Assembly (NCBI GenBank): GCA_035304345.1
Contig: DATGQE010000006.1
Coordinates: 31,983-95,982 of the forward strand
Reading direction: 5' to 3'
Source: IDS-8 sp035304345
GTDB lineage: Bacteria; Pseudomonadota; Gammaproteobacteria; Steroidobacterales; Woeseiaceae
DNA: 64,000 nt
Within the stretch, counting starts at the first letter, position 1. Each line of letters opens with the position of its first letter. The translations under genes and the position numbers were made by a program. The notes under the pieces are model-generated. The model worked only from the letters and a program-made list of their open reading frames with translations. It did no database searches and had not been told where the DNA came from. Shown here piece after piece: positions 17,131-24,388 of the stretch.

Positions 17131-18442
17131 AGAAGCTCTCGGGCGAAACCGAGCAGTAGCCCACAATCTTCGCGGTAGCGAGGCCCAGGCGCAGTCGGTC
17201 GAATGGCGCCGACTGAAATGGGCTGCATTCTGGGCGATCACGTCAGGATACGGCTTCTACTACGTTTGCCGCCTGAGCTTCAGTGTCGCCAGGGGTCCCA
17301 TGGCGCGGGACGGGGTATTCGATCCGGCCGAGATGGGCATGATCGGCTCGGCCTTCTTCATCGCCTACGCGGTCGGCAAGCTCCTCAGCGGTCTGCTCGC
17401 CGACCGCGTCAATGTCCGGATGTTCATGGTCGTTGGACTGGCTGCTTCCGGTGCGGTAAACCTCCTCCTCGGCTTCACGACCGCGTTCTGGGCCTTCCTG
17501 GTCTTCTGGTGCCTGAACGGCTGCTTCCAGTCGTTTGGCGCGCCGTCGAGCGTCGTCACGCTCTCTCGCTGGTTCCATGACGGCGAACGGGGCACGTTCT
17601 ATGGCTTCTGGAGCGCCAGCCACAATCTGGGCGAGGCGATGACTTTCGTCGGCACGGCGATGATCGTTGCTGCCTTCGGGTGGACCTGGGGATTCAGGGC
17701 AGCCGGTATCGCGTGCCTTGCAATGAGCGTCATTCTGTGGATCCTCCTGCCGGACCGTCCGCGAACCTACGGCCTGCGGGAGGTCTGTCCCCCTGCAAGC
17801 CACCCGGCGTTCAGCATGACGCGCAGGCAGCTTTCGGTACTACGGAACGGAGCCGTGTGGATCATTGCAGGTGCGAGCGCCTGCTTCTACGTCACTCGAT
17901 ATGCCGTCAATAGCTGGGGCATATTCTTCCTCGAGGTGGAAAAAGGGTACAGCACGGCCGAGGCGAGTGCACTCGTGTCGCTGAACGCCGTTGCCGGAAT
18001 CCTTGGCACTCTCACATCCGGATTAATCTCCGATCACCTGTTTCAGGGTCGTCGGAATGTGCCCGCACTCCTGTTCGGGATACTGTACGCGATTGCTACG
18101 GCCCAGTTCGTCCTGGGGCCGGCAGATCCGCTTCTGGATGGTGCCAGCATGTGCGTGTTCGGAGTAGCGCTCGGCGTGCTGCTGGTTTATCTTGGCGGGC
18201 TCATCGCCGTCGACCTGTGCTCGAAGGAGGTTTCCGGAACCGCGCTCGGCGTCGTCGGCATCGCAAGCTACGTGGGTGCTGCAGTGCAGGACGTGATCAG
18301 CGGCTGGCTCGTTGAGAGCACGCACGTGAATGGCACGGTCACCTACGATTTCCACGCAGCCGGAATGCTGTGGATCGGGGCGGCGATTGCTTCGTTCCTC
18401 CTCCCGGCGCTCTTGTGGAACAAGACAGCAAACGCGCACTGA
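17123..18442 (+). CDS. MFS organophosphate:phosphate antiporter (GlpT/UhpT-like)
   Basis: The 439-residue protein starts at a GTG at 17123 overlapping the phosphodiesterase stop. It has about 12 membrane helices. Helix 1 carries GYGFYYVCRLSFSVARGPM, comparable to the YxxRxNFxxAxP signature of GlpT and UhpT. GMIGSAFFIAYAVGKLLSGLLADR follows, as in the OPA family, and NGCFQSFGAPS then W-F-GERGTFYGFWSASHN match the family's central motif. OPA members exchange a sugar or glycerol phosphate for inorganic phosphate across the inner membrane. Operon position favours glycerol 3-phosphate. It is the last gene of the sigma-receptor operon and is convergent with the EEP-family gene. Confidence 0.87.
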   Translation: MSEEALGRNRAVAHNLRGSEAQAQSVEWRRLKWAAFWAITSGYGFYYVCRLSFSVARGPMARDGVFDPAEMGMIGSAFFIAYAVGKLLSGLLADRVNVRMFMVVGLAASGAVNLLLGFTTAFWAFLVFWCLNGCFQSFGAPSSVVTLSRWFHDGERGTFYGFWSASHNLGEAMTFVGTAMIVAAFGWTWGFRAAGIACLAMSVILWILLPDRPRTYGLREVCPPASHPAFSMTRRQLSVLRNGAVWIIAGASACFYVTRYAVNSWGIFFLEVEKGYSTAEASALVSLNAVAGILGTLTSGLISDHLFQGRRNVPALLFGILYAIATAQFVLGPADPLLDGASMCVFGVALGVLLVYLGGLIAVDLCSKEVSGTALGVVGIASYVGAAVQDVISGWLVESTHVNGTVTYDFHAAGMLWIGAAIASFLLPALLWNKTANAH

Positions 18443-18525
18443 TCGGGCCCGAACGCTAATAGTGTGCAACGCCGACGCGCGGCAGGTGCAGCCATCGTGG
18501 CGCAGCGAGGATCTCGGCTGTCCGC

Positions 18526-19383
18526 TCAGGGACTCGTTGCCCGTTGACGAAGCTTGGCGCCTGTCGCGAAGGATAATCGTGTGTAGACGCCGAAGTGATC
18601 CGACGGCCAGGTGCCGGACTCGTCCGGCCGGTCGAGCACGCGCCGTGCGTCGAGAATTTCGAAGCGGCCGCGTTCCGCGAAGATATGGTCGATGCGCCCC
18701 TGCCTCGCGGGCTCGAAGTAGTGCGGGTTCAGCGTCGTGATCCCGGCAGCCTCCTCGTTGAACTCCCCGTAGACGTCGATGTAGCGCTCGAAGAGCGGCT
18801 CGAGCTCCCTTGCGGTGACGGGTGCATTGAAGTCACCCATCAGCAGCGACGGCGCGTCGCCTTCGCGCTTCGCGATGATGGACAGCAGGTGCCGGACCTG
18901 GCGAGCGCGGATGCCCTCACCCTCCGGCGTGTGGTGCAGGTGCGTACCGTACACGTCGACCACGTTGCCGCGTACGTCGAGCCTCGCGTGCGCGAGCGTG
19001 CGCGAATCGTCCAGCGGCTCGAGGCGGTGCCCGCTCCGCTCCAGGATCCGGTGCCGGCTGAGGATCGCGTTACCGTAGCGCCGCGCCTGCTCCGGCGGGT
19101 CGGTCGAGACGAACCAGCTCTCGTATCCCAGCGCCTCGGCGATGTCTTCCGCCTGGTTGCGCAGCGTCTCGTGCTGCAACACCTCCTGCAACACGATCAC
19201 GTCCGGTTCCAGCGCCTTCAGCCCTTCGATGACCAGCGGGCGCCGCGCCGGCCAGTCCGCCCGGTCGTGATAGATGTTCAGCGTGACGATGCTCAGGGTG
19301 TCGCCCGACACGGGTTTCTCCTCCGCTGCCGTCATCGTGCCGGCCGCCAACGCTGCCAGGAGGACGAGCGGCCGCAATCTCAT
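18526..19383 (-). CDS. Exported endonuclease/exonuclease/phosphatase-family hydrolase
   Basis: The protein is 285 residues from the ATG at 19383; a GTG at 19392 is an alternative. After a signal peptide (LVLLAALAAGTMTAA) it shows the EEP metal-phosphoesterase set: VTLNIYH, DVIVLQEV with the metal-binding Glu, GTHLHHTP, LLMGDFNAP with the Asp-Asn pair, IDHIFA and PSDHFGV with the final Asp-His. Family members cleave phosphodiesters in nucleic acids, sphingomyelin or inositides. It begins 16 bases after allantoicase on the same strand and is convergent with the GlpT-like gene. It could therefore belong to the purine transcript, or act on the same phosphodiesters as the neighbouring operon. Confidence 0.8.
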   Translation of the reverse strand: MRLRPLVLLAALAAGTMTAAEEKPVSGDTLSIVTLNIYHDRADWPARRPLVIEGLKALEPDVIVLQEVLQHETLRNQAEDIAEALGYESWFVSTDPPEQARRYGNAILSRHRILERSGHRLEPLDDSRTLAHARLDVRGNVVDVYGTHLHHTPEGEGIRARQVRHLLSIIAKREGDAPSLLMGDFNAPVTARELEPLFERYIDVYGEFNEEAAGITTLNPHYFEPARQGRIDHIFAERGRFEILDARRVLDRPDESGTWPSDHFGVYTRLSFATGAKLRQRATSP

Positions 19384-19399
19384 TCTGCCCACCGCGCAG

Positions 19400-20398
19400 T
19401 CACGGGACGAGCTTGCCGAAGATGCGCAGGCGACTCACGCCGCCGTCGGGGTAAATCGACAGGCGCACGTGCGAGACGGGGCCGAGATCCGGGAGCTCGC
19501 TGAACACGTGCCGCGCATCCGGCCCCAGCTTCGATTCCGGCAACAGCACGGGCCAGCGATGGCTCTCGGCGACGACGCGGTCCACGTCGTGCGCATCCTC
19601 CGTGACCAGCGCGGCCTGGAGCGACGCGCGGTCCGGGTAGTTGCCCTTGAAGTGCGCGGTGTCGATTTCCACGCGCTCGACGATACCGGGATGCCCGAGC
19701 TTCAACACGCACCAATCGTGCCCGGGCCCGCGGCGGCGCGCGGTCTCCCAGCCGTCCCCCATGTTCACGCCGCGGCCCGGCAGGTTCAGGTGACGCATGC
19801 TGCCGAAGTGCTCGTCGCTCGCGCGCAGCGCGCGACCGCCGTGCTCCAGGGCGAGCAGGTCGATCGCCGCGTCCCGATCGAAGCGGCTCCAGTCCGGCCG
19901 GATCTCACCGTAGATGCGCAGCCGCGCGACGCCGCCGTCCGGGAAAATGTTGAGCCTCACGTGCGTCACCGCGGGTCCGTGGCGTACCGGCAGGTAGTGA
20001 TGCGCGTCAGGACCGAGCTCGACCCTGGGATGCAGCTCGCGCCAGTCGCCGTGGCCCGGCATGTCCTCGTCGCTCACCGCGCCGTCGACCGAGGCGTACG
20101 GCGGATAGTTGCCGGTGAAGTGGCGGGTATCGATGTCGAGGCCGTGCACGACGCCCGGCATGCCGAGCCTGACGATGCACCAGTCGTGCCCGGGAGTGCG
20201 GCGCCGGCGGGTCTCCCACCCGTCCATCCACTTGCCGTGCTCGTCGTACTTGTCGGGGATGAACACCGGCTCCCGGGGCTCGATCAGCCGCTCCTTCGCG
20301 CCGAAGAACTCGTCGCTCGCGGCGACGACGCGCGCACCGAGCCGAGGCTGCTCCAGGCGCACCCACTCCTCGAACGGCTTCTCATCCTGCAACGACAT
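19400..20398 (-). CDS. alc: Allantoicase
   Basis: The 332-residue protein is built of two homologous jelly-roll repeats, each with an ASDEFF/ASDEHF start, a GWETxRRRxPGHDWC core and a VRLxIxPDGGVxRLRIxG end. Residues of about 25-175 form the first and 190-332 the second. This doubled layout is diagnostic of allantoicase, which hydrolyses allantoate to ureidoglycolate and urea. It follows uraD and puuE on the same strand. Its product is the substrate of AllA, encoded on the far side of the sigma operon. The protein is cytosolic, with no signal peptide. Confidence 0.94.
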   Translation of the reverse strand: MSLQDEKPFEEWVRLEQPRLGARVVAASDEFFGAKERLIEPREPVFIPDKYDEHGKWMDGWETRRRRTPGHDWCIVRLGMPGVVHGLDIDTRHFTGNYPPYASVDGAVSDEDMPGHGDWRELHPRVELGPDAHHYLPVRHGPAVTHVRLNIFPDGGVARLRIYGEIRPDWSRFDRDAAIDLLALEHGGRALRASDEHFGSMRHLNLPGRGVNMGDGWETARRRGPGHDWCVLKLGHPGIVERVEIDTAHFKGNYPDRASLQAALVTEDAHDVDRVVAESHRWPVLLPESKLGPDARHVFSELPDLGPVSHVRLSIYPDGGVSRLRIFGKLVP

Positions 20399-20425
20399 GC
20401 GAACGCTCCGGAACGAGAAAGCATT

Positions 20426-20932
20426 CTATACGAGGCGTCGGTCCACCGCCGTAGGCGGCTCCATGGCTTCGAGCCGCAAGCGGGCGATCGCGTGAATCTC
20501 ACGGATCGCGGTGGCGAGCTCCGTCTCCCGGTCGTTGCCGAGCCGCTGCTCGAAAGCCGCGAGGATTTCGCGACGGTGCCTGCCGCGCACCGCCATGACG
20601 AAGGGGAAGCCGAACTTCGCCTTGTACTCGCGATTCAGCGCCCCGAAGCGCGCGTACTCCCCCGGCGTGCACTGGTCGAGGCCGGCGCTCGCCTGCTCCT
20701 CGCCGGAAGCGGTCGTCAGTCCGCCGACCGCGGCCCGATCGGCGAGATCGGGATGGGCCCGGATCAGCGCCAGCTTCGTCGCCTCGTCCGCGGCATCGAC
20801 GCAGGCAGCCATGATCTCCGCGAGCCGTGCCGGGTCGGTGACACGTCGCGCACGTTCGTACGCCTCTTCCGCGACCCACGGAGAGTGCTCGTAGACGCCC
20901 CCGTAGCGGGCGATGAAGGTGGCTTTGTCCAT
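20426..20932 (-). CDS. uraD: 2-oxo-4-hydroxy-4-carboxy-5-ureidoimidazoline decarboxylase
   Basis: The 168-residue helical protein matches OHCU decarboxylase: FIARYGGVYEHSPWVAE near the start, then RAHPDLADRA with the catalytic His, a SAGLDQC loop, and FVMAVRGRHRREIL followed by AFEQRLGNDRETE. It makes S-allantoin from the OHCU released by HiuH. The ATG at 20932 is preferred over the long upstream frame, which is Arg-rich. It sits 32 bases downstream of puuE in the order of transcription and 27 upstream of alc. Confidence 0.93.
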   Translation of the reverse strand: MDKATFIARYGGVYEHSPWVAEEAYERARRVTDPARLAEIMAACVDAADEATKLALIRAHPDLADRAAVGGLTTASGEEQASAGLDQCTPGEYARFGALNREYKAKFGFPFVMAVRGRHRREILAAFEQRLGNDRETELATAIREIHAIARLRLEAMEPPTAVDRRLV

Positions 20933-20948
20933 CGTGGCGCGTTCTCGT

Positions 20949-20966
20949 CGCGCGATGCGCGCTCCT
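20949..20966. repeat. REP-like 18-base motif
   Basis: The minus-strand reading AGGAGCGCGCATCGCGCG differs by one base from the left part of the hairpin after the 49.5-kb receptor gene, and by two bases from 46491-46508. It covers the end of puuE and the puuE-uraD junction. This may be a short dispersed palindromic family. Confidence 0.35.
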
Positions 20967-21894
20967 ATCGGCCCGCCGCTTCGGGGGCGCCGGCCGGATG
21001 GGTTGCGCGCCAGTGGCGGGCGATGTCGATGCGGCGGGCGACCCAGACGTCGTCGTGCTCGATGACGTGCTCCAGGAACGCGCGCAGGCCGGCGGTGCGC
21101 CCCGGGCGCCCGGCGAGGCGGCAATGCAGGCCCACCGACATCATCTTCGGCGTGTCCGCGCCCTCGCGGTAGAGCTCGTCGAACGTGTCCTTCAGGTAGT
21201 CGCAGAACTGCCGGCCGGTGTTGAAGCCCTGCGCGGTCGCAAAGCGCATGTCGTTCGCGTCCAGCGTGTACGGCACCATGAGCTGCGGTGTACCGTGCGT
21301 GTAGTCCCAGTACGGCAGGTCGTCGGCGTAGGTATCCGCGTGGTACTCGAAGCCGCCGTGCTCGGCGACCAGCCGGTGCGTGTTCGGGCTGCAGCGGCCG
21401 AGGTAGAAGCCCGCGGGCTTCGTCCCCGTCAGGCGCTCGTGAATCTCGATCGCGCGCGCGAGGTGCTCGCGCTCGGTGGCTTCCTCCACGAACTGGTAGT
21501 CGATCCAGCGCAACCCGTGGCTCGCGATCTCCCAGCCCGCGGCCTGCATCGACTCGATGACGTCCGGGTTGCGCTCCAGCGCCGTCGCGACCGCGAACAC
21601 GGTTACCGGCAGGTCGTACTCGCGGAACAGGCGGTGCAGGCGCCAGTAGCCCGCGCGCGAGCCGTACTCGTACAGCGATTCCATGTTCATGTGCCGGCAG
21701 CCCGCGTAGGGCTGCGCACCGACGATCTCGGAAAGGAAGGCCTCGGAGGCGGCATCGCCGTGCAGCACGCAGCTTTCGCCGCCCTCCTCGTAATTGATCA
21801 CGAACTGGACGGCGATGCGGGCGCCGTCGGGCCAGCGGGGGTCCGGCGGAGTCTCACCGTAGCCGCGCAGGTTTCTCGGGTAGGCTTCGCTCAT
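20965..21894 (-). CDS. puuE: Allantoinase, polysaccharide-deacetylase type
   Basis: The 309-residue protein is the cofactor-light PuuE type, not the zinc amidohydrolase AllB. It has RNLRGYGETPPDPRWPDGA at the N-terminus and INYEEGGESCVLHGD typical of PuuE. A deacetylase-like barrel follows with VTVFAVATALERNP, EIASHGLRWIDY and a GRCSPNT segment. It hydrolyses allantoin to allantoate. Association of PuuE with PuuD, HiuH and UraD is known from Pseudomonas. It begins the puuE-uraD-alc block, separated from puuD by 169 bases. Confidence 0.94.
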   Translation of the reverse strand: MSEAYPRNLRGYGETPPDPRWPDGARIAVQFVINYEEGGESCVLHGDAASEAFLSEIVGAQPYAGCRHMNMESLYEYGSRAGYWRLHRLFREYDLPVTVFAVATALERNPDVIESMQAAGWEIASHGLRWIDYQFVEEATEREHLARAIEIHERLTGTKPAGFYLGRCSPNTHRLVAEHGGFEYHADTYADDLPYWDYTHGTPQLMVPYTLDANDMRFATAQGFNTGRQFCDYLKDTFDELYREGADTPKMMSVGLHCRLAGRPGRTAGLRAFLEHVIEHDDVWVARRIDIARHWRATHPAGAPEAAGR

Positions 21895-22063
21895 GCGCCT
21901 GCCACATTAGCGCAGAGGCGGTCGCCTGAACATACGCAGGTGCGTCGAGGGGCAGGCGGCAAGCCGTGCCGCTTGACAGTACGAGGCCCGACGATTAGCT
22001 GTGTCCTACCCGAAGGTCGTGCTTCGGGTCGTGCGACGATCCCGGTACGTTGCCATCGATGCG

Positions 22064-23248
22064 TCAGTCGCCGCTCGCGCGGTACCAGGCGTCGATCAAG
22101 GCGCGCTCGTCCTCGGTCATCTGCGTGAGGTTGCCGATGGGCATGACGCCGAGCACGACGGTCTGCTGGTGGATGCGTAGCGCCTGGCTCTCGATCTGCC
22201 CGGCCGTGTCGAGGACGACACCGCCGGGAGCCGCGGGGAACGCGGCGAAGGTCGGCTGCGCGGAGTGGCAGGTCGTGCAGCGGCGCTCGATGATCGGCTG
22301 GATGTCCGCGAGGGTGACCGGTTCCGTGGCGGCGGCCCGCGTGCGCGGCGCCAGGGCGAAGGCGACCGCCAGCAGGATCAGGATCGCGACCGCGAGCGGC
22401 AGCGGCGACGCCCTGCCCTTGTGGCGCGCCACGAACCATACGCGGATCAGCGCGCCGGCGACCGTGAACGCGACCAGGATCAGCCAGTTCCACGCGTGGT
22501 TGTAGGTCAGCGCGAAATGGTTGCTGATCATGACGAACAGCACCGGCAGCGTGAAGTACGTGTTATGCACCGAGCGCTGCTTCGCGCGCAGCCCGGGCAC
22601 CGGATCCGGCGGCTCTCCCCTCTTCGCCGCGGCGACCATCTTGCGCTGACCGGGGATGATGACGAAGAACACGTTCGCCACCATGATCGTGCCGAGCGTT
22701 GCGCCGAAGTGGATGTAGGCGCCGCGCCCGCTGAAGACCTCGCACAGGCCCCACGCGAGCAGCACGATGAGCACGAGCAACACGCCTGCGAGCGCCGGCT
22801 CGTTGCGCCCGAGCGGCGAGCGGCAGAGCACGTCGTACACCAGCCAGCCGCCGCCGATGGCGAGCAGGGATATGCCGATGGCCTCTTTCGGTGACAGGCT
22901 CATCACCGCCTCGTCGACCAGGTAGATCTCGGCCCCGCACCAGTAGATGACGGCCAGCAGGAACATGCCGGTCAGCCACGTGCTGTAAGCCTCCCACTTG
23001 AACCAGTGCAGGGTCTCCGGGAGCGCGGGCGGTGCGACGCGGTACTTCTGCGCGTGGTAGAAGCCGCCGCCGTGCACGGCCCAGAGCTCGCCCCCGATGC
23101 CTTTCTCCGCGTCTTCGCGCGCTTTCGGCGCCGCGAGGTGGTTGTCGAGCCAGATGAAATAGAACGAGGAGCCGATCCAGGCGATGCCGACCACGAAGTG
23201 CGCCCAGCGCGCGAGCAGGTTCAGCCAGTCGACGATGTACGCTTCCAT
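22064..23248 (-). CDS. puuD: Membrane-bound urate oxidase with C-terminal cytochrome c
   Basis: The 394-residue protein has an N-terminal membrane part with about eight helices (WLNLLARWAHFVVGIAWIG, IGSSFYFIWLDNHL, then further helices to about residue 300). A C-terminal c-type cytochrome follows, with CTTCH at 324-328 and a likely axial Met in GVMPIGNL near 371. This is the PuuD type, which oxidises urate to 5-hydroxyisourate and passes electrons to cytochrome c rather than directly to oxygen. It follows xdhC by 33 bases. The soluble uricase PucL is absent in the window, so this is the only visible urate-oxidising enzyme. Confidence 0.94.
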   Translation of the reverse strand: MEAYIVDWLNLLARWAHFVVGIAWIGSSFYFIWLDNHLAAPKAREDAEKGIGGELWAVHGGGFYHAQKYRVAPPALPETLHWFKWEAYSTWLTGMFLLAVIYWCGAEIYLVDEAVMSLSPKEAIGISLLAIGGGWLVYDVLCRSPLGRNEPALAGVLLVLIVLLAWGLCEVFSGRGAYIHFGATLGTIMVANVFFVIIPGQRKMVAAAKRGEPPDPVPGLRAKQRSVHNTYFTLPVLFVMISNHFALTYNHAWNWLILVAFTVAGALIRVWFVARHKGRASPLPLAVAILILLAVAFALAPRTRAAATEPVTLADIQPIIERRCTTCHSAQPTFAAFPAAPGGVVLDTAGQIESQALRIHQQTVVLGVMPIGNLTQMTEDERALIDAWYRASGD

Positions 23249-23281
23249 CGTTTGGATCGCCAGTTGTACGGGGCGCCCGCG

Positions 23282-24388
23282 TTACGGGCGGCGGAACAGA
23301 TGCACGTTGTCGGTATTCCCGGTCGGGCCGGCATGCCGCGCATTCACGGCCGCCTGGATCGTCAGGAGCTCGGCGACGACCGCGATCGCGATCTCCGCCG
23401 GACGCTTGCCGCCCACGCCTTCGATGCCGATCGGGCAGGTCAGGCGCTGGAGCAGCATGGGCGGCAGGTCCGCCTTCATGCGTTGCTCGAACCGGTGGCG
23501 CTTCGTGCGCGAGCCGATCAGGCCGACGTAGGCGAAATCGCCGCGCTCGAGCGCCGCCGCGCAGATTTCGAAGTCGAGCGGGTGATCGTGCGTCATCACC
23601 AGGTAGTACGCGCCCGGCGGCATCGCCGCGATCTCGCGCACCGGTTCGCCACTCTCGATCATGGTGACGTTGCCGGGAGCGACGGCCGGGAACACGCCGC
23701 GGCGGTTGTCGATCCAGCGGATCTCGCAGCTCAGTCCGGCCGACGCGGCCACCACGGCCGAGCCGACATGGCCCGCGCCGAACAGCGCGAGGGACATCTC
23801 GGGCACACCGACCGGCTCGAGCAGCACGTGAGACCGGCTTCCGTCCGGCGCGGTCGCCTCCGCTCGCCGTGCCGGGCCGCGATCGGCCAGCAGGCCGCGC
23901 GCCGCGTCCACCATGGGCTGTACGTGCACCGACGAGCTCCCGAAGATCCGGAACCCGTCGGCCGTCACGACGAGCTTCGTGCCCTCGTCGCCGACGGGCA
24001 GCTCGGTGGCGAGCACCGCGGCCCGCCGCTGCTCGTGACACTCGAGCAGGTGGCGGATCCAGTCCGTACGCGCATCGACGCGCTCGAACAGGACCTCGAC
24101 GACGCCGCCGCAGCACTGGCCCATCCCGGGGCCCAGGGGAAACTTGTGCGTGAAAACCCGTGCGCCGACCGGCCCTTCCCCTGCGGCCTTCAACACCTCG
24201 CATGCGAGCTTCGCACAGCGGTGCTCCAGCACGCCGCCGCCGATGGTACCGGCGATCCCCTCGAGGTCTACGAGCATCTTCGCGCCCGGCTCCCGCGGGG
24301 CGGAGCCGCGCACGGACAGCACGGTGACGAGCACCGCGTCGCCCGCGCTCGCGGGGCGGGTGCGCAGGGCGTCGAGCCACGGGGTCAT
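23282..24388 (-). CDS. xdhC: Xanthine dehydrogenase accessory protein
   Basis: The 368-residue protein has the two parts of XdhC. An N-terminal region carries VLVTVLSVRGSAPREPGAKM and GTIGGGVLEHRC, and a C-terminal Rossmann domain carries LALFGAGHVGSAVV and YYLVMTHDHPLDF. XdhC binds the molybdenum cofactor, promotes its sulfuration and inserts it into XdhB. Its ATG overlaps the xdhB stop by four bases. It lies in the standard xdhA-xdhB-xdhC order. Confidence 0.94.
   Translation of the reverse strand: MTPWLDALRTRPASAGDAVLVTVLSVRGSAPREPGAKMLVDLEGIAGTIGGGVLEHRCAKLACEVLKAAGEGPVGARVFTHKFPLGPGMGQCCGGVVEVLFERVDARTDWIRHLLECHEQRRAAVLATELPVGDEGTKLVVTADGFRIFGSSSVHVQPMVDAARGLLADRGPARRAEATAPDGSRSHVLLEPVGVPEMSLALFGAGHVGSAVVAASAGLSCEIRWIDNRRGVFPAVAPGNVTMIESGEPVREIAAMPPGAYYLVMTHDHPLDFEICAAALERGDFAYVGLIGSRTKRHRFEQRMKADLPPMLLQRLTCPIGIEGVGGKRPAEIAIAVVAELLTIQAAVNARHAGPTGNTDNVHLFRRP

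Noticed and set aside
11430..18442. Idea that the inserted operon is a prophage or integrated plasmid
   Set aside because: No integrase, attachment repeats or phage genes were seen; all five genes form one metabolic and signalling operon.
21973..22001. Plus-strand TTGACA with a TAGCTG at 17 bases
   Set aside because: No plus-strand gene follows; the -10 match is poor and the strand is opposite to puuD and puuE.
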